A stretch of 34,892 bases of DNA from assembly GCA_964441935.1 (NCBI GenBank), contig CAYTXI010000010.1, positions 1 through 34,892 of the forward strand. The letters run 5' to 3'. The DNA is from JBBDMC01 sp964441935 (lineage in GTDB: Bacteria > Pseudomonadota > Alphaproteobacteria > Rhizobiales > Kaistiaceae). Below the pieces are notes generated by a model, which made no database searches, was not told the origin of the DNA, and saw only the letters and a program-made list of their open reading frames with translations. Numbering within the stretch: position 1 is the first letter of the stretch; every line of letters begins with the position of its first letter. Below, one piece after another: positions 14,457-22,062 of the stretch. A program made the position numbers and the translations under genes.

Positions 14457-15386
14457 TCAGGCAAACAGGACCGACGACAAGCGCCGTCGACCGGACAGCG
14501 TCGCATCGTCGGTTGGCCCCCAAGCCTCGAAGAACTGAACGAGCTGCTTGCGAGCCTTCTCATCGTTCCAACTACGGTCGGTGGCAATGATTTCAAGGAG
14601 GCGGTCGGTGGCGCCGGTTCGGTCGCCCTTGGCGTTGAGGATAAGGGCGAGGTCGAAACGCGCCTGATGGTCCTTGGGATCGGCAGCGATGCGCGCCTCG
14701 AGGGCAGCCGCATCACCGAGGGCGGGGGTTTGACCGGCCAGATCGAGCTGAGCGCGCACCGCGGCGACGGTGGGATCGCGGGCGGCGGAATCGGGCAACG
14801 CGGTCAGCGTCTGGCGCGCGGCGTCGAGGTCGCCGCGGGCGAGGTGACAGCGCGCCAGACCGACGATGGCGGGGATCGACTGTGGCTCGCCGGCAAGAAC
14901 CGCGGCGAAGCGCTCTGCAGCTCCGGCAACATCGCCAGCGTCGATCAGGCGATTGCCCTCGTCGACCAGCACTTCCGCGTCGGACGGGCCGGCCGGTCCA
15001 GCGACGCGTTCGATGAACGCCTTGACCTGTCCTTCCGGCAGGGCACCGACAAAGCCATCGACCGGTTGGCCGTTCGAAAAAGCAATGACCGCTGGGATCG
15101 ACTGGATGCCGAGTTGGCCGGCAACCGCCGGGTGTTCGTCGATGTTCATCTTGACTAGGCGGACGGCGCCGCCGGCGGCACGGACGGCCGTCTCGATGAT
15201 CGGCGACAGAGTGCGGCAGGGGCCGCACCAGGGAGCCCAGAAATCAACGAGAACCGGCTGGTGCCGGGACTCCTCGATGACGTCAGCGGCAAACGCCTGG
15301 GTGGTGGTGTCCTTGATCAGGTCGGCGCCATTGCCGGTTCGGGCGTTGACGGCGGCGTCGCCCCTGTCGGGAAGATCGATGCTCAT
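14457..15386 (-). CDS. ybbN: YbbN/CnoX thioredoxin-TPR co-chaperone
   Basis: Cytosolic 309-residue holdase with a thioredoxin domain (about 22-130) and TPR-like helices (about 140-300). It keeps the redox-active pair Cys54-Gly-Pro-Cys57 in DFWAPWCGPCRTLSP, unlike E. coli YbbN, which has SxxC. The Caulobacter-type CnoX protein is likewise an active thioredoxin. Other blocks are VKMNIDEHPAVAGQLGIQSIPAVIAFSNGQ and the repeat segments RFAAVLAGEPQSIPAIVGLARCHLARGDLDAAR and LEIIATDRSWNDEKARKQLVQFFEAWG. YbbN protects substrates for GroEL and DnaK during oxidative stress. The LON-domain gene follows closely and fits the same role. Confidence 0.95.
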   Translation of the reverse strand: MSIDLPDRGDAAVNARTGNGADLIKDTTTQAFAADVIEESRHQPVLVDFWAPWCGPCRTLSPIIETAVRAAGGAVRLVKMNIDEHPAVAGQLGIQSIPAVIAFSNGQPVDGFVGALPEGQVKAFIERVAGPAGPSDAEVLVDEGNRLIDAGDVAGAAERFAAVLAGEPQSIPAIVGLARCHLARGDLDAARQTLTALPDSAARDPTVAAVRAQLDLAGQTPALGDAAALEARIAADPKDHQARFDLALILNAKGDRTGATDRLLEIIATDRSWNDEKARKQLVQFFEAWGPTDDATLSGRRRLSSVLFA

Positions 15387-15464
15387 GTCGGGTCCGAGGG
15401 TTCATGAACGCTGGCTGTCAGCCGCAACGGGTTGCTGGTCGAATATGGGGCCTCGGCGCGATTT

Positions 15465-15968
15465 TCACAATTCGCCGGAGACCGGAAGAACCACAGGCTC
15501 GTGGTCAGTGGCCCGGAGGAAGGCAACGAGGTCGGCGGGGCGAATGGTGGTAGTCGCAGTGTTGGTGAGGGGGTGGCAGTTGATCTCGCGGTTGGCCAGC
15601 AAAGCAGTATCTAGGACTACGGTGACACGCCCGGCCGCGTCGTTGATAGCAGCAAACGGGGTGACAGCGCCGGCGGGGATGCCGAGGACCTCCATCAGCA
15701 ACTCGCGTCGGCCGAAGGAAAGGCGCCCGGAGGCGCCGATCCGGGCGTGGAGCTGCTTGAGGTCGATGACGGCGTCCTCCTCGGCGGTGATCAGGAACAG
15801 GGCGTCCTTCCTGTCCTTGAGGAACAGGTTCTTGGTGTGGGCGCCGGGAATCTCGCCGCGAAGTGCCCGCGACTGCTCGACGGTGAACAGGGCGGGGTGG
15901 GTGACCGTCTTGGTGGCAATCCCCAGCCGGTCGAGCGTCGCCAAGAGATCCGCGGTTGTCGCAGCCAT
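15465..15968 (-). CDS. YbaK/ProX-type prolyl-tRNA editing protein
   Basis: Trans-editing deacylase fold (PF04073), 167 residues, that in the ProX/PrdX group removes alanine mischarged on tRNA-Pro. Family blocks are KTVTHPALFTVEQSRALRGEIPGAHTKNLFLKDRKDALFL, with the conserved lysine in TKNLFLKD. These are followed by LKQLHARIGASGRLSFGRRELLMEVLGIPAGAVTPFA and CHPLTNTATTTI. A separate editor of this kind is usual in alphaproteobacteria, whose prolyl-tRNA synthetases lack the INS domain. The ATG at 15968 fits the family start. It stands alone, 78 bp downstream of nothing co-directional and divergent from the tRNA-Gly promoter. Confidence 0.92.
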   Translation of the reverse strand: MAATTADLLATLDRLGIATKTVTHPALFTVEQSRALRGEIPGAHTKNLFLKDRKDALFLITAEEDAVIDLKQLHARIGASGRLSFGRRELLMEVLGIPAGAVTPFAAINDAAGRVTVVLDTALLANREINCHPLTNTATTTIRPADLVAFLRATDHEPVVLPVSGEL

Positions 15969-16035
15969 GGATGTTTCCGCGTGCCCTGGCTGGCATAGGC
16001 CGCTCTCGACCGCGGCTCAAGGGCGGGTGACCATA

Positions 16036-16065
16036 TTGCAATGGATGCGACGGGGACGATATAAG
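16036..16065 (+). promoter_or_regulatory. Sigma-70 promoter candidate for tRNA-Gly
   Basis: TTGCAA (16036-16041) and TATAAG (16060-16065) are separated by 18 bp in the otherwise GC-rich gap. The implied start is about 22 bp before the mature tRNA 5' end, a normal leader length. It could also drive the sulfotransferase gene if there is read-through past the tRNA. Confidence 0.55.
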
Positions 16066-16093
16066 CCGGCGTGGTCCCGCCGGGGTCCGACAA

Positions 16094-16168
16094 GCGGGTG
16101 TAGCTCAGGGGTAGAGCACAACCTTGCCAAGGTTGGGGTCGTGGGTTCGAATCCCATCGCCCGCTCCA
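16094..16168 (+). tRNA. tRNA-Gly, anticodon GCC
   Basis: 75-nt cloverleaf with encoded CCA. The acceptor stem GCGGGTG pairs with CGCCCGC, with one G-U. The D arm contains TAGCTCAGGGGTAGAGCA. The anticodon stem CAACC/GGTTG encloses TTGCCAA with anticodon GCC at 16126-16128. The T arm is GTGGGTTCGAATCCCAT. There is no duplicated 3' end elsewhere in the window and no integrase, so I see no sign that it serves as an attachment site. Confidence 0.98.
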
Positions 16169-16249
16169 ATTGCTTTCGTCGGGACGATCACGGCCGAGAC
16201 GCCGAGTTGCCTGGCTTCGCGCACGATGAAATCGGGAGAGGACGTCGTC

Positions 16250-17098
16250 GTGGCGAAGCAATTCTTCTTGGTTTTCGGCATTCCCAAGAGCGGCACGACG
16301 TTCCTGCAGCGCATGCTTGACATGCATCCGCAGATCTCGTGTCCGTCGGAGCAGTCGTTCGGGGCACTCACCACCAACCTGACGGCGCTGCTCGACAACT
16401 ACGAGCAGGAAATCGGCTTGATCGACCGCCGTACGGGCGGCCAGGGCGTTCGTTCGTTCGATCATGAGCTCCGCAACAACGTCTTGAGTGCGCTGATCAC
16501 GGCGCTGGCGTCTTCGTTCGCGGGGGCCAAGCCCATTCAAGGGCTGAACGAAAACAGCGTCCTGGGGCGACTGGCGTACTACGACCAGATCCTGCAGCGG
16601 CCGAAGATGGTGGCGATCTTCCGCGACCCCGTCGACACTGCCGTATCGACTTGGCGGCACAACCATCGCCTCGCCGAGCGCGAGCCCGACAACGCCGACC
16701 AGCACCTCGCGCGGCTGCGCAACCCGGCGAACACGCTCGACGGCTACGTGCGGCTCTTCGCGACGCGCTACAACGACGTTGTGAATGCATACCTCGCTTA
16801 TGCCGCGAAGAGGCCGAACTTTGTCACGACAACCTACGAGGCGCTGGTTGCGGACAAAAAGAACGAGCTCAGGCGGCTGTTTCGGTTTCTCGGGGGTGAT
16901 GCGTCCGCCAACACTATCAGGCCGATCGTCGAGAGCAGTTCACGCGAAGAAATGGCGAAGGGGGCGGCTTATCCCGAATTCTTTGGCGTCGGCCGCGGCG
17001 ACCGGGACCAGTACTCCGTCCGCGACGAGGTAAGGCGGGATGTCAGGGATCAGTTGCGCGACGAACTCAAGCGGCTCGGCTACGACCAGTGCGGGTGA
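16250..17098 (+). CDS. Sulfotransferase family protein (PAPS-dependent)
   Basis: Cytosolic-type sulfotransferase of 282 residues. The 5'-phosphosulfate loop is FGIPKSGTTFLQRMLDMHP at the very N-terminus. The 3'-phosphate loop is MVAIFRDPVDTAVSTWRHNH in the middle, with Arg and Ser in the usual places. The tail (LRRLFRFLGG...) fits the family. The acceptor (sugar, lipid or small molecule) cannot be told. I chose GTG 16250 because GGGAGAGG lies just upstream and the PAPS loop then begins near residue 10, as normal. ATG 16226 is an alternative; starts further upstream would run into the tRNA gene, 81 bp before this start. The next 770 bp are gene-poor and include a second, broken sulfotransferase. 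Confidence 0.88.
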   Translation: MAKQFFLVFGIPKSGTTFLQRMLDMHPQISCPSEQSFGALTTNLTALLDNYEQEIGLIDRRTGGQGVRSFDHELRNNVLSALITALASSFAGAKPIQGLNENSVLGRLAYYDQILQRPKMVAIFRDPVDTAVSTWRHNHRLAEREPDNADQHLARLRNPANTLDGYVRLFATRYNDVVNAYLAYAAKRPNFVTTTYEALVADKKNELRRLFRFLGGDASANTIRPIVESSSREEMAKGAAYPEFFGVGRGDRDQYSVRDEVRRDVRDQLRDELKRLGYDQCG

Positions 17099-17125
17099 GG
17101 CGCTCCCAAGACCCGCGCGGCGCTG

Positions 17126-17371
17126 TCACCGCCCGTAGCCGAACAACTCGAATTCAAGCCGGCAATCCTGCCGCAGTATCTGTTTCTGGCGGCTCGACAG
17201 GATATCGCCTGCCGGCCTCCCGTCGCGCCGGAAACCACTCTTCGCTCGCGGCAGCTCACTGACCGGCGGCAGGCCGAGCCGCTCTAAGATCCTATTGAAA
17301 TCCGCAAGGATGTTCGCGTGGCGGATCACGTCGTCGACGATCAAGGCGCCGTTGTGCGTGTAGCGGGTCAG
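17126..17371 (-). pseudogene. C-terminal remnant of a second sulfotransferase
   Basis: The minus strand encodes a tail that looks like the end of a sulfotransferase-2 type protein: RYTHNGALIVDDVIRHANIL, then ADFNRILERLGLPPVSELPR and a terminal CRLEFELFGYGR. Family members end with a DFxxxxxRLGLP stretch, an LPR/N motif and a final D..LFGY. Neither the PAPS loop nor the 3'-phosphate loop is present upstream in any frame I read, so only the last about 80 codons survive. It converges on the intact sulfotransferase, with 27 bp between stops. The family call rests on motif memory and is uncertain. Confidence 0.5.
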
Positions 17372-17869
17372 ACACGCCGAAGGGCGTGGAGGGCAGCAGT
17401 GCGGGCCGCACCCTGGGCCGGCGCTGGCAGGGGCCAGCGTTCGCGGCAGGACGCGGGGACATACCGACCCGTCGACGGTGCGGCCCGCCGGCAGGCGTCT
17501 AGAGCAGGCCGAACACGTCGACCGTTTTCCAGATCGCCAGCACCCACACCAAGAAGCCCGTGACCAGGTCTCCTCGAAGTGCCCGGTCGACGAAGCGCGT
17601 CGGGTGGGGATAGACCTGGGCCTCTTCGAGTCCGATCGAGTGGACGTTTGCGGGCTTTAAGGATGCGCACGATCTTTTAGGACTCCGACACCAACTTGCT
17701 GGACTCGCGGTGACGAAACCCGAGCTGCAAGGGCCCCAGCCCGCCACGCGCTGCCAAGCTTCTCATACGCTGCAACCCGCCGCCATCCCTCAACTTGGGG
17801 GGTACGCCGGTGTGAAGTGCGCCAGAGGAATGGAAGGGGTAGTGCCGCCGGTCGCGATCGTGGCGGGCG
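17372..17869. other. Gene-poor stretch, no firm gene
   Basis: About 500 bp with no gene I can support. A minus-strand frame ending at 17499 (open from 17747) finishes with LEEAQVYPHPTRFVDRALRG followed by a hydrophobic helix (DLVTGFLVWVLAIWKTVDVF). It lacks a convincing start and ribosome-binding site for the short version of about 43 residues. It may be a decayed gene or a small membrane protein. Together with the adjacent sulfotransferase remnant, the stretch looks like decaying accessory DNA between the tRNA-Gly/sulfotransferase pair and luxI. Confidence 0.4.
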
Positions 17870-18511
17870 TCAGGCCACTAAATCGCGTCCATGGTCCGCT
17901 GCCGGCAACAGGGCCGGACGAGCATCACGAAGCCGCGCCTTCAGCTGCGCAAGGCGGGTTTCGGAAACGGGGAACAGCCCGAGGTAGATGGGTCGGCCGT
18001 AGCGCTCGGTGCGGCCGAGGACTTCGACGTCGCAGCCAATTCGACGGTACAGCCGACGCATGGTGGAATCGAAGTTGGCGAGGAACGCGTGGATGCCCGC
18101 CTTGAGGGCCAAGTCGCCCAGGGCCGCGAATAAGGTGGAGGAGGCCATGACCGCACCCTGGACGTTCTCGCGGTCCATCAAGGTCTCGTCGAGGCAGAAC
18201 CGCGTGCATTCCCAGATGGTTGGTGCGCAGAGCCCGGCCGCATTGGGAAGCGTGTCGGAAAACGTCTCGGCCAGCAGAGTCGGTCCAGTGGTTGGTAGCA
18301 GACGCAGGCTGCCCAGCACCCGATCGCCGTCCGGGTTGGCGTAGATGATGTAGACCGGGTTCTCGTCGTCGAAGCGGTCGCGTTCCATGCCGTCGACGAC
18401 CTGAACGTCCCATTTCAGCCGGTCGTGAAAGACACGTGCCCTGAGCCGAAACATGGCGTCGACCAGGCGCGGATGCAGGTGGATGTTGTGTTGGTCGATA
18501 ACGACGATCAT
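17870..18511 (-). CDS. luxI: Acyl-homoserine-lactone synthase, LuxI family
   Basis: Makes an N-acyl-homoserine lactone from S-adenosylmethionine and an acyl donor. It is a 213-residue protein of the autoinducer synthase family (PF00765). The invariant residues are present: Arg24, Phe28 and Trp34 in FRLRARVFHDRLKW; Asp48 in RFDDENPVYIIY; Arg70 in VLGSLRLLPTTGP; Glu101 and Arg104 in WECTRFC. The acyl-chain pocket region continues with VQGAVMASSTLFAALGDLALKAGI. Chain length cannot be predicted. The ATG at 18511 follows GAGGAGGCTGGAGACTGGGCG. The cognate luxR lies upstream on the same strand, with a 168-bp gap that carries a GGAC/GTCC inverted repeat. Confidence 0.95.
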   Translation of the reverse strand: MIVVIDQHNIHLHPRLVDAMFRLRARVFHDRLKWDVQVVDGMERDRFDDENPVYIIYANPDGDRVLGSLRLLPTTGPTLLAETFSDTLPNAAGLCAPTIWECTRFCLDETLMDRENVQGAVMASSTLFAALGDLALKAGIHAFLANFDSTMRRLYRRIGCDVEVLGRTERYGRPIYLGLFPVSETRLAQLKARLRDARPALLPAADHGRDLVA

Positions 18512-18621
18512 CGCCCAGTCTCCAGCCTCCTCGGGGCGGCAAGCCCCAAGCCGAAGACTCCGCCGAATGCGACCTCGTGGGGACACGACCGCCCGGATGC
18601 ATCATGGGCGCGGCTTATTAA

Positions 18622-18635
18622 GGACGGATACGTCC
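18622..18635. promoter_or_regulatory. Candidate LuxR-binding inverted repeat upstream of luxI
   Basis: On the minus strand this reads GGACGTATCCGTCC, a perfect 5-bp inverted repeat with a 4-nt spacer, 110 bp before the luxI start. TTAATAAG directly follows it and could be a -10 region. A very similar 14-mer precedes luxR (19472-19485), sharing 11 of 14 bases, including the whole TCCGTCC half. Shared position upstream of both partner genes is the main argument; the half-site differs from the classical lux box. Confidence 0.5.
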
Positions 18636-18679
18636 AGGCGATCGACGTTTAGTCTTATTTGAAAAGCATCGTAACCATT

Positions 18680-19405
18680 TCACAACGTGAACAACCCCAG
18701 CTTGACCGCTTTGCTGACTGCCTGGGTTGACGTTGCGCATTCGAGCTTGAACCGCGCGGACTTCAGATAGTCGCGTGCAGTGTGCGGCGATATGCCGAGA
18801 ATCGACGCGATCTCGCCGGCACCGTTCCCGTCGGCGGTGAGGCGCAGACACTCGATTTCACGCGCGGTCAGGTGAGGCCGATCCTCGCCAAATACTTCCC
18901 TGATCACGCGCTGATGCAGACGGTTGGCGATCTCGATCAGGAGGCCGAGATTGGACTCGCGGAAATCCCGCCACTCCATTTCCGAACGTGAGAACGAAAG
19001 GGAGATCAGGCCGCGATGGCCGTGTTTGCTCCTGACCGGGATCGACAGACCGTGAGGACCGACGCCATGAGCGAAGGCGTCGGCAAGAAACGCTTGTTCA
19101 GCGGCGTTACCGACGTCGACCTCGCTCCAATCGAAGGGAAGGGTGCGCAGGAACCCTTCGCGCAGGACCGGATCGACGTCAGCGTATCCCATCTGGAGAT
19201 AGCGCTTGATCCAGGAAGCGGGATAGGTGAGACGAATGTAGGGATCGGCCGACGGACTCGCTCCAAGTTTCGACGAATGGTAGACGAGATGATCGACGCC
19301 AAGGAAATCCCTCAGCCTGACGACCGTTTCCTGCACGTCCGGCGTCTCGTCGATGATCGAGAAAGCCGCGACGAGGCTTGATTCACCGACAGTGATCGTT
19401 TTCAT
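18680..19405 (-). CDS. luxR: LuxR-family quorum-sensing transcriptional regulator
   Basis: 241-residue regulator with an autoinducer-binding domain (about 18-165) and a C-terminal LuxR helix-turn-helix (about 178-240). Ligand-pocket residues are conserved: Trp65 and Tyr69 in SWIKRYLQMG, Asp78-Pro79 in YADVDPVLREG, Trp93 in PFDWSEV, and the glycines of HGVGPHGLSIPV. The DNA-binding part reads LTAREIECLRLTADGNGAGE and IASILGISPHTARDYLKSAR, with the usual Glu and Leu. The ATG at 19405 is the only start giving a normal N-terminus. luxI follows on the same strand, the usual pairing. An upstream GGAC/GTCC repeat suggests autoregulation. Confidence 0.95.
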   Translation of the reverse strand: MKTITVGESSLVAAFSIIDETPDVQETVVRLRDFLGVDHLVYHSSKLGASPSADPYIRLTYPASWIKRYLQMGYADVDPVLREGFLRTLPFDWSEVDVGNAAEQAFLADAFAHGVGPHGLSIPVRSKHGHRGLISLSFSRSEMEWRDFRESNLGLLIEIANRLHQRVIREVFGEDRPHLTAREIECLRLTADGNGAGEIASILGISPHTARDYLKSARFKLECATSTQAVSKAVKLGLFTL

Positions 19406-19471
19406 ACCCTCATGCTCACACAAGCGGAGTGGCCCGGATTGGCCGCGTTCGAATGCCGAGCCTGAGCCCCT

Positions 19472-19485
19472 GGACGGAATGGTCC
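19472..19485. promoter_or_regulatory. Candidate LuxR-binding inverted repeat upstream of luxR
   Basis: On the minus strand this reads GGACCATTCCGTCC: GGAC and GTCC ends around a 6-nt centre, 66 bp before the luxR start. It matches 11 of 14 positions of the element upstream of luxI (18622-18635). On its own it would be unremarkable; the pairing makes it a plausible site for autoregulation. Confidence 0.4.
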
Positions 19486-19563
19486 TCCGCGAGGTTAGGT
19501 AAGCACCAATCCAGCGGGCGGGCAAATCCAAAAGACCGGCGCTGAGGGCGCGATGCGGCGGGG

Positions 19564-20370
19564 CTAACGGATGGTCCAGCCGCCGTCGATCATGAGATTA
19601 TGGCCGGTAATCAGCGACGCCGCGGGCGAGGCCAAGAACACCACCGCGCCAGAGACCTCCGACGGTTTGCCGATACGATGCAGCGCGGCGATACGCTCGA
19701 CGACGTCGGCTTTGAAATCAGCGTCGGACAAGGCCTGTTCGGTGCCGGGCGTCTCGATGAAGGTCGGGGCGATGGCGTTGACGGTTATGTCGTAGCTGCC
19801 CCACTCGACGGCCATGCATCGGGTCATATGGGAAACCGCGGCCTTGGAGAGGCAGTAGACCGGCTCGCCCGGTAGCGCGACGAATCCCGCCTGTGAACTG
19901 AGATTGATGATGCGGCCGCCGTTGCCGCGCGCAATCATGTGGCGGGCGGCGGTCTGCGACAAGAAGAAGGTGGCCTTGACATTAAGGGCGATGACCTCGT
20001 CGAAGTCATCTTCCTTGACGTCGATGGCCATGTCGGCGATGCCGCCGCCGGCGTTGTTGACGAGAATGTCGACGGCGCCAAGCTCGGCTACCGCCTTGTC
20101 GAAGGCGGCGCGAGCCTGGTCGAGGTCGGTGACATCCATTTGCAGTCTGAGCGCCCTTTGGCCCATGCCGCTGATCTCATCGGCGAGACCTCCGTCGCTG
20201 CCGATGTCGCGCAGGCCGAGCGCGACGTCGGCGCCGGCGTCGGCAAAGGCAAGCGAAATCGCGCGACCGAGGCCGCGCCCGGCGCCGGTCACGAGCGCAA
20301 CCTTGCCGCGAAGATCAAAGCTCGGAATGTTGTTCAATGTCGTGCTCCGTTTGCTTCGGGGATCAGTCAT
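19564..20370 (-). CDS. SDR-family dehydrogenase, possible aldonate/ketogluconate oxidoreductase
   Basis: Classical short-chain dehydrogenase of 268 residues. The cofactor loop is VALVTGAGRGLGRAI (TGxxxGxG). NNAGGGIAD follows, the catalytic Ser is in INLSSQAGFVALP, and the Tyr-x3-Lys pair is in VYCLSKAAVSHM. PTFIETPGTEQAL and GHNLMIDGGWTIR close the fold. The ending resembles gluconate 5-dehydrogenase and 2-deoxygluconate 3-dehydrogenase type SDRs, but substrate cannot be fixed by sequence. It is the last gene of a minus-strand operon that begins with gluconokinase, and this context is the main reason to suspect a sugar acid. ATG 20370 is preferred over a GTG three codons upstream. Confidence 0.9.
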   Translation of the reverse strand: MTDPRSKRSTTLNNIPSFDLRGKVALVTGAGRGLGRAISLAFADAGADVALGLRDIGSDGGLADEISGMGQRALRLQMDVTDLDQARAAFDKAVAELGAVDILVNNAGGGIADMAIDVKEDDFDEVIALNVKATFFLSQTAARHMIARGNGGRIINLSSQAGFVALPGEPVYCLSKAAVSHMTRCMAVEWGSYDITVNAIAPTFIETPGTEQALSDADFKADVVERIAALHRIGKPSEVSGAVVFLASPAASLITGHNLMIDGGWTIR

Positions 20371-20430
20371 GGATGACACATTCAGATGCAGTGGCTTCCG
20401 GGGCGACGCCCTGAACGGCGCGTCTTCAGG

Positions 20431-22062
20431 CTACGTTGTCGACGGCGTGCGCATGGCGCGCGCGGAAAGGGCGCGTTCGACGCTCGGCGTCGCGGCGACA
20501 AGTGCCGCTGTGTAGGGATGTTGCGGATCGGTGAAGACGCGCTCGGTATCGCCCTGCTCCACGACCTTGCCGTCTTGCATGACGACAACCCGATCGGTGA
20601 TCGCGCGCACGACGGCAAGGTCGTGGGAAATGAAGAGGTACGACACGTGCAATCGATCGCTCAGATTGGCGAGAAGATCGAGGATCTGGGCGCGGATGGA
20701 GACGTCGAGTGCGGAGACCGCTTCGTCTAGGACGATCAGCGACGGGTTGGTGACGAGTGCGCGGGCGATGGCGAGGCGCTGACGCTGGCCACCGGAAAAC
20801 TCGTACGGATATCGATCGCCGTCGGACGGGCTGAGGCCGACGGCGGCGAGCGCCGTGTCGACCCGGTGCCGGCGTTCGGCCGGGGTGACGGGCTCGAGAT
20901 GGAAGGGCTCGGCGACAAGGTTCGCCACCTTGTAGCGGGGGTCAAAGCTGCCGTAGGGATCCTGGAAGACCGCCTGGATGTGGCGTCGGAGTTCGCGGCG
21001 ACGGCGGCCCGCGCTCGACAGGAAGTCGGAGCCATCGAGGATGACGCTGCCAGCTTGCGGGCGGTCGAGGGCGAGGACGACGCGTGCGAGGGTCGACTTG
21101 CCGCTGCCCGACTCGCCGACGAGGCCCACGTTCTCGCCGCTGCGGATTGTGAAGCTGACGGTGTCGACGGCGCGGACATGCGCCGGCCGGTGAAAAGGTG
21201 AGCGGCGCGGCAGGCGATAGTCGCGAACGACGCGCTTGACATCGAGAATCGGCGCATGGTGGCCCTCGCCGGGCCGAAGGCGTTTCAGCCGGCGCGATTG
21301 ATACTGCGAGGCGGCGAGCAGCATCTTCGAATAGGGGTGGCGCATGTTGCGGAAGAGGTCGACGGTCTCGCCGGCCTCGACGATCGCGCCGTCCTTCATG
21401 ACAACGATGCGGTCCGCCATTTCAGCGACCATGGCGAGGTCGTGGCTGATCAGAATGAGGGTGACGCCGTCGTCTGCCATCATGCGCCGCAAGAGATCGA
21501 GGATGCGTGCCTGGGTGGTGACGTCGAGGGCGGTGGTTGGCTCGTCGGCAATGAGAAGGCGGGGCTTCAGCACCGCGGCCATGGCGATGACCACGCGCTG
21601 GCGTTGGCCGCCCGACAGCTCATGGGGATAGCGGTTGGGCGGGAAGCGGTTGGCGGGCAGGCCGACGTGGTCGAGCGCCTCGCGCGCCATGTCGGCGGCC
21701 TGGCGATGGGAGACGCGGCGGTGGACGCGCACGGTCTCCGCAACCTGCCGGCCAATGGTCTGGACCGGATTGAGGGCGCTCATCGGTTCTTGGAAAACCA
21801 TGCTCATGGCGCGGCCGCGGCGATCGCACATGGCGGCCTCGTCGAGGCCCATCAGGTCCTCGCCGGCAAGAACCATGCGGCCGCGGGCCGCGGCGCGCGC
21901 GGGAAGGAGACGCATGATCGACAACGCCGTCATCGACTTGCCGGCACCGGACTCGCCGACGATGCCCAGCACCTGACCCTGGTTCACGGAGAATGACACG
22001 TCCGTGAGAACCGGCTCGGAGCCGATGCTGACGGAGAGACCAGCGACGGAAAGCAGGGTCAT
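20431..22062 (-). CDS. ABC transporter ATPase with two fused nucleotide-binding domains (DppD-DppF type)
   Basis: 543-residue energising subunit of a peptide/nickel/opine-class importer. Domain 1 (about 1-255) has Walker A GIVGESGAGKS, signature LSGGQRQR and Walker B LLIADEPTTALD. Domain 2 (about 270-530) has Walker A GLVGESGSGKS, signature FSGGQRQR and Walker B LIVLDEAVSALD. Each domain ends with the switch histidine (LILISHDLAMV; LFISHDLAVV). HPYSKMLLAA and HPYTAALVAATP are the C-terminal oligopeptide-type tails. The fusion replaces separate DppD and DppF genes, as in GsiA. Its ATG overlaps the permease stop (ATGA), so translation is coupled. The SDR gene follows after 60 bp. Confidence 0.96.
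   Translation of the reverse strand: MTLLSVAGLSVSIGSEPVLTDVSFSVNQGQVLGIVGESGAGKSMTALSIMRLLPARAAARGRMVLAGEDLMGLDEAAMCDRRGRAMSMVFQEPMSALNPVQTIGRQVAETVRVHRRVSHRQAADMAREALDHVGLPANRFPPNRYPHELSGGQRQRVVIAMAAVLKPRLLIADEPTTALDVTTQARILDLLRRMMADDGVTLILISHDLAMVAEMADRIVVMKDGAIVEAGETVDLFRNMRHPYSKMLLAASQYQSRRLKRLRPGEGHHAPILDVKRVVRDYRLPRRSPFHRPAHVRAVDTVSFTIRSGENVGLVGESGSGKSTLARVVLALDRPQAGSVILDGSDFLSSAGRRRRELRRHIQAVFQDPYGSFDPRYKVANLVAEPFHLEPVTPAERRHRVDTALAAVGLSPSDGDRYPYEFSGGQRQRLAIARALVTNPSLIVLDEAVSALDVSIRAQILDLLANLSDRLHVSYLFISHDLAVVRAITDRVVVMQDGKVVEQGDTERVFTDPQHPYTAALVAATPSVERALSARAMRTPSTT

Noticed and set aside
16094..16168. tRNA-Gly as an integration site of a genomic island
   Set aside because: No integrase and no repeated tRNA 3' end found in the window; kept only as a weak context remark.
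16124..16249. Earlier starts for the sulfotransferase, including one inside tRNA-Gly
   Set aside because: The first falls within the tRNA gene. The PAPS loop sits near residue 10 from GTG 16250, which also has the only good ribosome-binding site.
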